Below, one piece after another: positions 44,107 to 53,740 of a stretch of DNA of 64,000 nt (position 1 is the stretch's first letter; every line of letters begins with the position of its first letter). Source of the DNA: Streptococcus mitis (lineage in GTDB: Bacteria > Bacillota > Bacilli > Lactobacillales > Streptococcaceae); contig NZ_CAMIAF010000010.1 in assembly GCF_946190375.1 (NCBI RefSeq), forward strand, positions 20,317 through 84,316, in the 5' to 3' direction. Under the pieces are notes generated by a model. That model did not search any database and had not been told where the DNA came from. It saw only the letters and a program-made list of their open reading frames with translations. A program made the position numbers and the translations under genes.

Positions 44107-47100
44107 ATGAAAAAAAGTACAGTATTGTCATTAACCACAGCTGCAGTTATTTTAGCAGCATATGTCCCTAATGAGGTAATCCTAGCAGATACACCTAGTT
44201 CTGAAGATTCTTTAAAAATATCTGATAAAGAAAAAGTAGTAGGTAAACAAAACGAAAACAAAGAAAAACTTGAAGATATTCATAATGCTATAGAAACTTC
44301 AAAGGATACTGAAGAGAAGAAAACAACGGTTATTGAGGAAAAAGAAGTTGTTAGTAAAGAATCTGTGATAGACAATAACACTAGCAATGAAGAAGCAAAA
44401 ATCAAAGAAGAAAATTCCAATCAATCCCAAGAAGATAAAGCGGACTCGTCTGCAAGGAAAGACCCAGAAAGTCCCAAAAAAGAGGATAAACTTGTCTATA
44501 TTGCTGAATTTAAAGATAAAGAATCTGGAGAAAAAGCAATCAAGGAATTATCCAATCTTAAGGATACAAAAGTTTTATATACTTATGATACGGTTTTTAA
44601 TGGTGTTGCAATAGAAACAACTCCAGATAATCTGGACAAAATTAAACTAATAGAAGGTATCTCATCGGTTGAACGATCACAAAAAGTCCAACCGATGATG
44701 AATCATGCCCGAAAGGAAATTGGAGTTGAGGAGGCTATCGATTACCTAAAGGCCATTAATGCTCAATTTGGGAAAAATTTTGATGGCCGGGGTATGGTCA
44801 TTTCAAATATCGATACCGGGACAGATTATAGGCATAAGGCCATGAGGATTGATGATGATGCTAAAGGCTCAATGAGATTTAAAAAAGAAGACTTAAAAGG
44901 TACTGATAAAAATTTCTGGTTGAGTGATAAGATTCCTCATGCTTTCAATTATTATAATGGTGGTAAAATTACTGTAGAAAAAGCTGATGATGGGAGCGAT
45001 TATTTTGATCCACATGGGATGCATATTGCAGGGATTCTTGCGGGAAATGATACTGAAAAAGATATTAAAAACTTTAACGGAATAGATGGAATTGCTCCTA
45101 ATGCACAGATCTTCTCTTATAAAATGTACTCTGACGCAGGATCTGGCTTCGCAGGAGATGAAACAATGTTTCATGCTATTGAAGATTCCATTAAACACAA
45201 TGTCGATGTTGTTTCGGTATCATCTGGTTTTACAGGAACAGGTCTTGTAGGTGAGAAATATTGGGAAGCTATTAGAGCATTAAGAAAAGCAGGCATTCCA
45301 ATGGTTGTAGCTACAGGTAACTATGCGACTTCTGCTTCAAGTTCTTCATGGGATTTAGTGGCAAATAATAATCTGAAAATGACCGACACTGGAAATGTAA
45401 CACGAACTGCAGCACATGAAGATGCGATAGCAGTCGCATCTGCTAAAAATCAAACAGTTGAGTTTGATAAAGTTAACATAGGTGGAGAAAATTTTAAATA
45501 CAGAAATATAGGGGCCTTTTTCGATAAGAATAAAATCACAACAAATGAAGATGGATCAAAAGCTCCTAGTAAATTAAACTTTGTATATATAGGCAAAGGT
45601 CAAGACCAAGATTTGATAGGGTTAAATCTTAAGGGCAAAATTGCAGTAATGGATAGAATTTATACAAAGGATTTAAAAAATGCTTTTAAACGAGCAACGG
45701 ATAAGGGCGCACGCGCCATTATGGTTGTAAATACTGTAAATTACTACAATAGAGATAATTGGACAGAGCTTCCAGCTATGGGATATGAGGAGGATGAAGG
45801 AACTACTAGTCAAGTATTTTCAATTTCAGGAGATGATGGTGTAAAGCTATGGAACATGATTAATCCTGATAAAAAAACTGAAGTTAAAAGAAATAGTAAG
45901 GAAGATTTCAAAGATAAATTGGATCAATACTATCCAATTGATATGGCAAGCTATAATTCTAATAAACCGAATGTAGGTGACGAAAAAGAGATTGACTTTA
46001 AGTTTGCACCTGACACAGACAAAGAATTGTATAAAGAAGATATCATCGTTCCAGCAGGATCCACATCTTGGGGACCGAGAACAGATTTGCTTTTAAAGCC
46101 TGATGTCTCAGCACCAGGTAAAAATATTAAATCTACTCTTAATGTCATTAATGGGAAATCAACTTATGGTTATATGTCAGGGACTAGTATGGCAACTCCA
46201 GTCGTAGCAGCTTCTACTGTTTTGATTAGACCGAAGTTAAAGGAAATGCTTGAAAGACCTGCCTTGAAAAATCTTAAGGGAGATGACAAAATAGACCTTA
46301 CAAGTCTTACAAAAATAGCCCTACAAAATACTGCACGGCCTATGATGGATGCAACGTCTTGGAAAGAAAAAAGTCAATACTTTGCATCACCTAGACAACA
46401 GGGAGCAGGCTTAATTAATGTTGCCAATGCTTTGAGAAATGAAGTCGTAGCGACTTTCAAAAACACAGACTCTAAAGGTTTAGTAAACTCTTATGGTTCT
46501 ATTTCTCTTAAAGAAATAAAAGGAGATAAAAAATATTTTACAATTAAGCTTCACAATACATCAAACAGACCTTTGACCTTTAAAGTTTCAGCATCTGCTA
46601 TAACTACAGATGCTCTAACTGACAGACTAAAACTGGATGAAACATATAAAGACGAAAAATCTCCAGATGGTAAGCAAATTGTTCCAGAAATCCATCCAGA
46701 AAAAATCAAAGGAGCAAATATCACATTTGAGCATGACACTTTCACTATAGGCCCAAATTCTAGCTTTGATTTGAATGCGGTTATAAATGTTGGAGAGGCT
46801 AAAAATAAAAATAAATTTGTAGAATCATTTATTCATTTTGAGTCAGTGGAAGAAATGGAAGCTCTAAACTCTAACGGGAAGAAAATAAACTTCCAACCTT
46901 CTTTATCGATGCCTCTAATGGGATTTGCTGGGGATTGGAACCACGAACCAATCCTTGATAAATGGGCCTGGGAAGAAGGATCAAAATCAAAAACAATGGA
47001 AGGTTATGATGATGATGGTAAACCAAAAATTCCAGGAACCTTAAATAAGGGAATTGGTGGAGAGCATGGTATAGATAAATTTAATCCAGCAGGAGTTATA

Positions 47101-50100
47101 CAAAATAGAAAAGATAAAAATACAACATCTCTAGATCAAAATCCAGAATTATTTGCTTTCAATAACGAAGGGATCAACGCACCATCATCAAGTGGTTCTA
47201 ATATTGCTAAAATTTATCCTTTAGATTCAAATGGAAATCCTCAAGATGCTCAACTTGAGAGAGGATTAACACCTTCTCCACTTGTATTAAGAAGTGCAGA
47301 AGAAGGATTGATTTCAATAGTAAATACAAATAAAGAGGGAGAAAATCAAAGAGACTTAAAAGTCATTTCGAGAGAACACTTTATTAAAGGAATTTTAAAC
47401 TCTAAGAGAAATGATGCAAAGGGAATCAAATCTTCTAAACTAAAAGTTTGGGGTGACTTGAAGTGGGATGGACTCATCTATAACCCTAGAGGTAGAGAAG
47501 AAAATGCACCAGAGAGTAAGGATAACCAAGATCCTGCTACTAAGATAAGAGGTCAATTTGAACCGATTGCAGAAGGTCAATATTTCTATAAATTTAAATA
47601 TAGATTAACTAAAGATTATCCATGGCAGGTTTCCTATATTCCTGTAAAAATTGATAACACAGCCCCTAAGATTGTTTCGGTTGATTTTTCAAATCCTGAA
47701 AAAATTAAGTTGATTACAAAGGATACTTATCATAAGGTAAAAGATCAGTATAAGAATGAAACGCTATTTGCGAGAGATCAAAAAGAACATCCTGAAAAAT
47801 TTGACGAGATTGCCAACGAAGTTTGGTATGCTGGCGCCGCTCTTGTTAATGAAGACGGAGAGGTTGAGAAAAATCTTGAAGTAACTTATGCAGGTGAGGG
47901 TCAAGGAAGAAATAGGAAACTTGACAAAGACGGAAATACCATTTATGAAATTAATGGTGCAGGAGATTTAAGAGGAAAAATCATTGAAGTCATTGCATTA
48001 GATGGTTCTAGCAATTTCACAAAGATTCATAGAATTAAATTTGCTGATCATGCTGATGAAAAGGGGATGATTTCCTATTATCTAGTAGATCCTGATCAAG
48101 ATTCATCTAAATACCAAAAGCTTGGCGAGATTTCCGAATCTAAATTTAAAAATTTAGAAAATAGAAAAGAGGATAGTCTTAAAAAAGATACAACTGAGGT
48201 AGAACATCATCATCAAGAAAATGAAGAGTCTATCGAAGAAAAATCTAGCTTGACTATTCATAAAACTATTTCAACAATTAGAGAGTTTGAAAGCAAAGAC
48301 TTGAAGAAACTCATTAAAAAGAAATTTAGAGAAGTTGATGACTTTACAAGTGAAACTGGTAAGAGGACAGAAGAATACGATTATAAATACGATGATAAGG
48401 GAAATATCATTGCTTATGACGATGGTAGTGCCTTAGAATATGAAACTGAAAAACTTGACGAAATCAAATCAAAAATTTATGGTGTTCTAAGCCCATCTAA
48501 AGATGGACACTTTGAAATTCTTGGAAAGATAAGTAATGTTTCTAAAAATGCCAAGGTATATTATGGTAATAACTATAAATCGATAGAAATCAAAACGACC
48601 AAGTATGATTCCCACTCAAAAACGATGACATTTGATTTATACGCTAATATTAATGATATTGTGGATGGATTAGCTTTTGCAGGAGATATGAGATTCTTTG
48701 TTAAAGATGGTGATCAGATAAAAGCTGAAACGAAGATTAGAATGCCTGAAAAAAATAAGGAAACTAAAACAGAATATCCCTATGCATCAAGTTATGGGAA
48801 TGTAATAGAATTAGGAGAAGGAGATCTTTCAAAGAATAAACCAAATAATTTAACTGAAATGGAATCTGGTAAAATCTATTCTGATTCAGAAAAACAACAA
48901 TATCTATTAAAGGATAATATCATTCTGAGAAAAGGCTATGCACTAAAAGTGACTACCTATAATCCTGGAAAAACGGATATGTTAGAAGGAAATGGAGTCT
49001 ATAGCAATGAAGATATAGCAAAAATACAAAAGGCCAATCCTAATCTAAGAGTCCTTTCAGAAAAAATAATTTATGCTGATAGTAGAAATGTTGAAGATGG
49101 AAGAAGTACTCAATACGTATTAATGTCGGCTTTGGACGGCTTTAACATTGTAAGGTATCAAGTGTTTAGATTTAAAATGAACGCTAAAGGGGAGGCAATC
49201 GATAAAGATGGAAATCTTGTAACAGATCCTTCTAAACTGGTATTATTTGGTAAAGATGATAAAGAGTACACAGGAGAGGATAAGTCCAATGTAGAAGCTA
49301 TAAAAGAAGATGGCTCTACGTTATTTATTGATGCAAAACCAGTAAACCTTTCAATGGACAAGAACTACTTTAATCCATCTAAATCTAATAAAATTTATGT
49401 ACGAAATCCAGAATTTTATTTAAGAGGTAAGATTTCTGATAAGGGTGGTTTTAACTGGGAGTTGAGAGTTAATGAATCGGTTGTAGATAATTATTTAATC
49501 TATGGAGATTTACACATTGATAACACTAGAGATTTTAACGTTAAGCTCAATGTTAAAGACGGTGACATCATGGACTGGGGAATGAAAGACTATAAAGCAA
49601 ACGGATTCCCAGATAAGGTAACAGATATGGATGGAAATGTTTATCTTAAAACTGGCTATAGCGATTTGAATGCGAAAGCGGTTGGAGTACACTATCAATT
49701 TTTATATGATAATGTTAAACCAGAAGTAAACATTGATCCTAAGGGAAATACTAGTATTGAATATGCTGATGGCAAATCTGTAGTCTTTAACATCAATGAT
49801 AAAAGAAATAATGGATTCGATGGTGAGATTCAAGACAAACATATTTATGTAAATGGAAAAGAATATAAATCATTTGATGATATTAAACAACTAGCAGATA
49901 AGACACTAAACATTAAGATTGTTGTAAAAGATTTTGCAAGAAACACAACCGTAAAAGAATTCATTTTAAACAAGGATACGGGAGAGGTGAGCGAACTAAA
50001 ACCTCATACGGTAGCTGTGACCATTCAAAATGGAAAAGAAATGAGTTCAACGATAGTGTCGGAAGAAGATTTTATTTTACCTGTCTATAAGGGAGAATTA

Positions 50101-50664
50101 GAAAAAGGATATCAATTTGATGGCTGGGAAATTTCTGGTGTCGAAGGGAAAAAAGATGCTGGCTATGTTCTTAATCTATCAAAAGATACCCTTATAAAAC
50201 CTGTATTCAAGAAAATAGAGGAGAAAAAGGAAGAGGAGAATAAGCCTACTTTTGATGTATCGAAAAAGAAAGATAAGGTGCAAGCAAATCATAGTCAATT
50301 AGATGAAAATTACAAAAAGGAGGATTTACAAAGAGAAAATCATTCCCACAAATCTGATTCAACTAAGGATGTCACAGCTACAGTTCCTGTACAAGTAAAT
50401 TATAGTCAATTAGATAAAAGTCAAAGATCTGATTCAACTGAGGATGTCAAAGTTACAGTTCCTGATGAAAATAAGAAGGAAGTTTATCTTAATGAACCAG
50501 AGAACATAGATAATAAACATACCAATATTGATAGTAAATCAACTACTAACAATGATAGGTTGCCAAAAACCGGAACAGTTAGCGAAGTCTTCACGTCATT
50601 AGTTGCCGGAATAATGTTTACTGTAGGTGCATTTCTTGGATTGAAGAAAAAAGATCAAGATTAA
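44107..50664 (+). CDS. prtA: Cell-wall-anchored subtilisin-like serine protease PrtA
   Basis: A 2185-residue surface protease. The signal peptide (about 1-27) is followed by a charged propeptide-like region, the catalytic domain with Asp236 (NIDTG), His303 (DPHGMHIAG) and Ser694 (SGTSMATP), and a protease-associated insertion between His and Ser. Fibronectin-like and other beta domains follow, then a repeat-bearing tail and the sortase signal LPKTG with membrane span and KKKDQD. It is very close to pneumococcal PrtA, a plasminogen-binding virulence factor that also cleaves host proteins. Near the C-terminus a unit with SQLD and DSTKDVTATVP is repeated in altered form (SQLDKSQRSDSTEDVKVTVP). 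AAGGAA lies ahead of ATG. It is a single gene with its own promoter. Confidence 0.95.
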   Translation: MKKSTVLSLTTAAVILAAYVPNEVILADTPSSEDSLKISDKEKVVGKQNENKEKLEDIHNAIETSKDTEEKKTTVIEEKEVVSKESVIDNNTSNEEAKIKEENSNQSQEDKADSSARKDPESPKKEDKLVYIAEFKDKESGEKAIKELSNLKDTKVLYTYDTVFNGVAIETTPDNLDKIKLIEGISSVERSQKVQPMMNHARKEIGVEEAIDYLKAINAQFGKNFDGRGMVISNIDTGTDYRHKAMRIDDDAKGSMRFKKEDLKGTDKNFWLSDKIPHAFNYYNGGKITVEKADDGSDYFDPHGMHIAGILAGNDTEKDIKNFNGIDGIAPNAQIFSYKMYSDAGSGFAGDETMFHAIEDSIKHNVDVVSVSSGFTGTGLVGEKYWEAIRALRKAGIPMVVATGNYATSASSSSWDLVANNNLKMTDTGNVTRTAAHEDAIAVASAKNQTVEFDKVNIGGENFKYRNIGAFFDKNKITTNEDGSKAPSKLNFVYIGKGQDQDLIGLNLKGKIAVMDRIYTKDLKNAFKRATDKGARAIMVVNTVNYYNRDNWTELPAMGYEEDEGTTSQVFSISGDDGVKLWNMINPDKKTEVKRNSKEDFKDKLDQYYPIDMASYNSNKPNVGDEKEIDFKFAPDTDKELYKEDIIVPAGSTSWGPRTDLLLKPDVSAPGKNIKSTLNVINGKSTYGYMSGTSMATPVVAASTVLIRPKLKEMLERPALKNLKGDDKIDLTSLTKIALQNTARPMMDATSWKEKSQYFASPRQQGAGLINVANALRNEVVATFKNTDSKGLVNSYGSISLKEIKGDKKYFTIKLHNTSNRPLTFKVSASAITTDALTDRLKLDETYKDEKSPDGKQIVPEIHPEKIKGANITFEHDTFTIGPNSSFDLNAVINVGEAKNKNKFVESFIHFESVEEMEALNSNGKKINFQPSLSMPLMGFAGDWNHEPILDKWAWEEGSKSKTMEGYDDDGKPKIPGTLNKGIGGEHGIDKFNPAGVIQNRKDKNTTSLDQNPELFAFNNEGINAPSSSGSNIAKIYPLDSNGNPQDAQLERGLTPSPLVLRSAEEGLISIVNTNKEGENQRDLKVISREHFIKGILNSKRNDAKGIKSSKLKVWGDLKWDGLIYNPRGREENAPESKDNQDPATKIRGQFEPIAEGQYFYKFKYRLTKDYPWQVSYIPVKIDNTAPKIVSVDFSNPEKIKLITKDTYHKVKDQYKNETLFARDQKEHPEKFDEIANEVWYAGAALVNEDGEVEKNLEVTYAGEGQGRNRKLDKDGNTIYEINGAGDLRGKIIEVIALDGSSNFTKIHRIKFADHADEKGMISYYLVDPDQDSSKYQKLGEISESKFKNLENRKEDSLKKDTTEVEHHHQENEESIEEKSSLTIHKTISTIREFESKDLKKLIKKKFREVDDFTSETGKRTEEYDYKYDDKGNIIAYDDGSALEYETEKLDEIKSKIYGVLSPSKDGHFEILGKISNVSKNAKVYYGNNYKSIEIKTTKYDSHSKTMTFDLYANINDIVDGLAFAGDMRFFVKDGDQIKAETKIRMPEKNKETKTEYPYASSYGNVIELGEGDLSKNKPNNLTEMESGKIYSDSEKQQYLLKDNIILRKGYALKVTTYNPGKTDMLEGNGVYSNEDIAKIQKANPNLRVLSEKIIYADSRNVEDGRSTQYVLMSALDGFNIVRYQVFRFKMNAKGEAIDKDGNLVTDPSKLVLFGKDDKEYTGEDKSNVEAIKEDGSTLFIDAKPVNLSMDKNYFNPSKSNKIYVRNPEFYLRGKISDKGGFNWELRVNESVVDNYLIYGDLHIDNTRDFNVKLNVKDGDIMDWGMKDYKANGFPDKVTDMDGNVYLKTGYSDLNAKAVGVHYQFLYDNVKPEVNIDPKGNTSIEYADGKSVVFNINDKRNNGFDGEIQDKHIYVNGKEYKSFDDIKQLADKTLNIKIVVKDFARNTTVKEFILNKDTGEVSELKPHTVAVTIQNGKEMSSTIVSEEDFILPVYKGELEKGYQFDGWEISGVEGKKDAGYVLNLSKDTLIKPVFKKIEEKKEEENKPTFDVSKKKDKVQANHSQLDENYKKEDLQRENHSHKSDSTKDVTATVPVQVNYSQLDKSQRSDSTEDVKVTVPDENKKEVYLNEPENIDNKHTNIDSKSTTNNDRLPKTGTVSEVFTSLVAGIMFTVGAFLGLKKKDQD

Positions 50665-51147
50665 GACCAAAGCTATAGATGAAAAAAATGGTTTATGTAC
50701 TGAGATGGTGTGATGATGAAACAGTTTTGTGAAAATAGCTATTTATAACTCAATTACTTAGTTTACTTTACTATTGATACTCTTTTTGGATTTATTAATA
50801 GACTTAGTTTCGATAACTAATGAATTGATTGAAAGGGTTAGTATTGACAATATTGGTCATATTAATTAGAAAATAGAGTCTATCAAAATTTAAAGGCTAA
50901 TAGAGGTGATGAGATAATTTCAAGGAATTAAGTAGCGTTTGGTTGCTTAATTCCTTTTTATTTGGAAGGAAGTTTTTCCCTCAGCCTCTTTCTTTTAACT
51001 CTTCAACCACTTAGACCGATGTAGAGACCAGATAGGCAAAAGAACTTGTTCTTGAAACTGACCTCTGCTATAATGATTGGTGTAAGGGACGTGAGGTATC
51101 AATATCAGATAACTCAAGTTCCTAAAAACGAAATTGGAGATAAACAA
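50665..51147. other. Intergenic region after prtA
   Basis: No gene is seen over about 480 bases. It holds a hairpin at 50922-50957 (AAGGAATTAAG / CTTAATTCCTT, then T-run), which is probably the prtA terminator although it is 260 bases downstream. It also holds the promoter of the next gene: TTGTTC (51048), 17 bases, TATAAT (51071-51076). Confidence 0.55.
50922..50957 (+). terminator. Terminator in the prtA downstream region
   Basis: AAGGAATTAAG and CTTAATTCCTT form an 11-base stem with an inner AGC/GTT mismatch region, followed by TTTTTA. Confidence 0.75.
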
Positions 51148-51459
51148 ATGAAAAAATTATTGGGGCTTGTATTTTTAATAGCAGCAGCGACAGTAGTGTA
51201 TTTTGGTTCTGTTGGCTGGCCAAATTTGGATGTCAACCTCTGGTCACTGATTCCGGTAGGTTTGTTCCTCTATTTCACTCTAGAGAATCTTTTGAAAAAG
51301 GATTACAAGGCTAGTCTGATGTGTTTCATTATTGCCTTCGTCATCGCAAATGCAATTTTAGACCTGTTGCCAATTTCAAGTGGCTTGGTGATTGGAGCAG
51401 GTGTGCTAGCTTGTGTAGGTATTGGTTATCTATTTCCTGATAAAGAAAATAGGAATTGA
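51148..51459 (+). CDS. Small four-span membrane protein, LiaF-N-terminus-like
   Basis: A 103-residue hydrophobic protein with three or four spans. It resembles the membrane-embedded N-terminal part of LiaF/LiaI-like proteins (segments such as LWSLIPVGLFLYF), but the soluble LiaF domain is absent. The start is ATG 51148 with GGAGA ahead; the longer frame from 51046 starts upstream of the TATAAT at 51071. It is a single gene ending at the bidirectional hairpin. The role is unknown; envelope stress sensing is a guess. Confidence 0.7.
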   Translation: MKKLLGLVFLIAAATVVYFGSVGWPNLDVNLWSLIPVGLFLYFTLENLLKKDYKASLMCFIIAFVIANAILDLLPISSGLVIGAGVLACVGIGYLFPDKENRN

Positions 51460-51477
51460 TGAAAAAATAGATAAAGA

Positions 51478-51521
51478 AAAAACACTTCAATCATTGTATT
51501 TTAGTTTGATTGAGGTGTTTT
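51478..51521. terminator. Bidirectional terminator between convergent genes
   Basis: AAAACACTTCAATC and GATTGAGGTGTTTT pair around about 15 bases, with A-run and T-run on the two sides. Confidence 0.85.
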
Positions 51522-51533
51522 CGATTTAGTTTT

Positions 51534-51887
51534 TTATTTCTGGGCCATCAATTCAACAATCATCTCGATATACATGACAAGGGTTAATAAGAATCCTGCA
51601 CGCCAGAAGAATTTGATGAATTTAGGATAGTAAAAGCTACGTTTTTTCAAAAGAAAGAAAAAAACGAGAACAATGGCTAGGAGTGAGAGGGCTAGCCCCA
51701 GTCTAGGGAGGAAATTATGGGTAAAGGTTTTAGCTGTAATCAGGTAATACTCAAATATTAAAACTGGAAAAGCCAAATCCGCAAAGTTTCGTCCTAGTTT
51801 TTTTAATCTAAAAAGTTTGGTTATGATAATGCAGACGACTAAGGTCAGTATCAATAATAAAATAGATGCTAATTTCATTAAAATCAT
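51534..51887 (-). CDS. DUF3397 membrane protein
   Basis: A 117-residue protein with four hydrophobic segments, of the DUF3397 family of lactic bacteria; the function is unknown. The frame can open at 51893, 51887 or 51878. A TACAAT -10 (extended by TG) occupies 51894-51899, so the transcript should start at about 51887, which is itself an ATG. That start (MILMKLASIL) makes the gene leaderless and is preferred. It is divergent from the radical SAM gene, which is also leaderless. Confidence 0.75.
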   Translation of the reverse strand: MILMKLASILLLILTLVVCIIITKLFRLKKLGRNFADLAFPVLIFEYYLITAKTFTHNFLPRLGLALSLLAIVLVFFFLLKKRSFYYPKFIKFFWRAGFLLTLVMYIEMIVELMAQK

Positions 51888-51893
51888 ATCCAT

Positions 51894-51902
51894 ATTGTAT
51901 CA
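51894..51902 (-). promoter_or_regulatory. Extended -10 promoter of the DUF3397 gene (leaderless)
   Basis: TGATACAAT on the minus strand, followed by 6 bases and then ATG 51887. Confidence 0.6.
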
Positions 51903-51957
51903 TAAAAAAAGTCTAATGGAAACGAGAAACAGAGGAATTTATAGGAAAGTCAGGCTT

Positions 51958-51986
51958 TTGAGATTGTGGGTGATTTTTGTTATAAT
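51958..51986 (+). promoter_or_regulatory. Promoter of the radical SAM gene (leaderless)
   Basis: TTGAGA (51958-51963), 17 bases, TATAAT (51981-51986) with TG ahead. ATG 51994 follows after 7 bases. Confidence 0.7.
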
Positions 51987-51993
51987 GAAAGTT

Positions 51994-52941
51994 ATGAAAT
52001 CTTATAATACCTTGAATGATTATTATCGAAAACTTTTTGGAGAAAAGACTTTTAAAGTCCCTATTGATGCGGGGTTTGACTGTCCCAATCGTGATGGGAC
52101 TGTGGCTCATGGAGGCTGTACTTTTTGTACGGTTTCAGGTTCTGGAGATGCTATCGTAGCACCAGATGCCCCTATCCGTGAGCAATTTTATAAGGAAATT
52201 GACTTTATGCACCGCAAGTGGCCAGATGTTCAGAAGTATTTGGTTTATTTTCAGAATTTTACCAACACCCATGAAAAGGTGGAAGTCATCCGAGAGCGCT
52301 ATGAGCAGGCTATCAATGAGCCGGGTGTAGTAGGAATCAATATCGGAACACGGCCAGACTGTTTACCAGACGAAACCATCGAATATTTGGCTGAGTTATC
52401 GGAGCGCATGCATGTGACGGTTGAATTGGGCTTGCAGACTACTTACGAAACAACCTCTGACTTGATTAACCGCGCCCACTCTTATGAATTGTACGTGGAA
52501 ACGGTCAAGCGTTTGAGAAAGTATCCAAAAATTGAGATTGTTTCTCATTTGATCAATGGCTTGCCTGGTGAAACCCATGAGATGATGATTGAAAATGTCC
52601 GTCGCTGTGTTACGGATAACGATATTCAAGGGATTAAACTGCATTTGCTCCATCTTATGACAAATACTCGTATGCAACGAGATTACCACGAAGGACGCTT
52701 GCAGTTGATGAGTCAGGACGAGTATGTCAAGGTCATCTGTGACCAACTGGAAATCATACCCAAACATATCGTCATCCATCGAATCACAGGAGATGCACCT
52801 AGAGATATGCTGATTGGTCCTATGTGGAGCCTCAATAAATGGGAAGTTCTCAACAGCATTGAGATGGAGATGCGACGTCGTGGAAGTGTTCAAGGATGCA
52901 AGGCTGTAAAACAGGAGTTTGAAAATGAAAAGACCACTTGA
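51994..52941 (+). CDS. TIGR01212-family radical SAM protein (YtqA)
   Basis: A 315-residue radical SAM protein. It has the opening DYYRKLFGEKTFKVPIDAG, and the cluster Cys residues are in CPNRDGTVAHGGCTFC (the CX4CX2C-like pattern is stretched in this family). Genomic pairing with mnmM, which it overlaps by 17 bases, is conserved and suggests a tRNA-modification role, now thought to be linked to U34 chemistry. The start is ATG 51994, since the promoter ends at 51986; the ATG at 51985 lies within the -10. There is no ribosome site, so it should be leaderless. Confidence 0.85.
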   Translation: MKSYNTLNDYYRKLFGEKTFKVPIDAGFDCPNRDGTVAHGGCTFCTVSGSGDAIVAPDAPIREQFYKEIDFMHRKWPDVQKYLVYFQNFTNTHEKVEVIRERYEQAINEPGVVGINIGTRPDCLPDETIEYLAELSERMHVTVELGLQTTYETTSDLINRAHSYELYVETVKRLRKYPKIEIVSHLINGLPGETHEMMIENVRRCVTDNDIQGIKLHLLHLMTNTRMQRDYHEGRLQLMSQDEYVKVICDQLEIIPKHIVIHRITGDAPRDMLIGPMWSLNKWEVLNSIEMEMRRRGSVQGCKAVKQEFENEKTT

Positions 52942-53482
52942 GATGGCACATGATTTTTTGGCTGAGGTAGTGACTCAGGATGATATCGTAGTGGATGCGA
53001 CCATGGGAAATGGTCATGACACGCTTTTTCTAGCCAAGCTAGCTAAGCAAGTCTATGCTTTTGATATTCAGGAGCAAGCCTTGGAAAAGACCCAAGAGCG
53101 TTTACATCAGGCTGGCCTGACAAATGCCCAGTTAATCTTGCAAGGTCATGAGACACTGGACCAGTTTGTGACAGAAGCCAAGGCAGGGATTTTCAATCTA
53201 GGCTATTTGCCATTAGCTGATAAGTCTGTCATCACCCAACCTCAGACAACTATTGAAGCATTAGAAAAGCTGTGTCATTTGCTCGTCAAAGGTGGACGGA
53301 TTGCTATCATGATCTACTATGGTCATGAAGGAGGCGACCTCGAGAGGGATGCTGTCTTGGATTTTGTTAGCCAGTTGAACCAACAAGAGTACACAGCTGC
53401 CATTTACCGAACTTTAAACCAAGTCAACAACCCACCATTTTTAGTAATGATTGAAAAATTAGAGAGATATAGACATGGATAA
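52925..53482 (+). CDS. mnmM: tRNA wobble-uridine methyltransferase MnmM (YtqB family)
   Basis: A 185-residue Rossmann methyltransferase. Motif I is VVDATMGNGHDTLFLA, motif IV NLGYLP, with IYYGHEGG further on. The family (Bacillus YtqB) methylates nm5(s2)U34 of tRNA to mnm5, the last step that MnmC performs in enteric bacteria. The start is ATG 52925 with AGGAG 7 bases ahead, inside the end of the radical SAM gene. It overlaps the small gene after it by 8 bases. Confidence 0.9.
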   Translation: MKRPLEMAHDFLAEVVTQDDIVVDATMGNGHDTLFLAKLAKQVYAFDIQEQALEKTQERLHQAGLTNAQLILQGHETLDQFVTEAKAGIFNLGYLPLADKSVITQPQTTIEALEKLCHLLVKGGRIAIMIYYGHEGGDLERDAVLDFVSQLNQQEYTAAIYRTLNQVNNPPFLVMIEKLERYRHG

Positions 53483-53729
53483 ACAATACCTACGTGAAAA
53501 GCTGGATGCCATGCGCCAGAATTTTGTTGAATCAACCCACCACGAACGAGCAGTAGGTGTGTTAGACCAAGCGCATATGAGCAAAAAAATGCTTAAAATC
53601 AAGAAAAAATTAGTTGCTCTTGAGATGGAACGGTGCCAGAGAAAAATTGAACACAAAGACTGTTCCAAGATTGACCAAAAAATCAAAGAGCAGAAGGAGA
53701 TATTTGAATCCTGTTGTAAAAAAGATTAA
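53475..53729 (+). CDS. Small charged, Cys-ending protein, unknown function
   Basis: An 84-residue protein, strongly basic and acidic, probably two long helices (KIKKKLVALEMER region), with four Cys (RCQRK, DCSK, ESCCKKD). I do not recognise a family. It overlaps mnmM by 8 bases and ends 11 bases before the antiporter gene, so it is a real member of the operon. AGAGAGAT precedes the ATG. Confidence 0.75.
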   Translation: MDKQYLREKLDAMRQNFVESTHHERAVGVLDQAHMSKKMLKIKKKLVALEMERCQRKIEHKDCSKIDQKIKEQKEIFESCCKKD

Positions 53730-53740
53730 GGAGGAAGTAC

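Noticed and set aside
44107-50664. A second toxin-immunity locus at prtA
   Set aside because: The protein has a full sortase signal and is very close to known PrtA; no small gene follows it for 480 bases.
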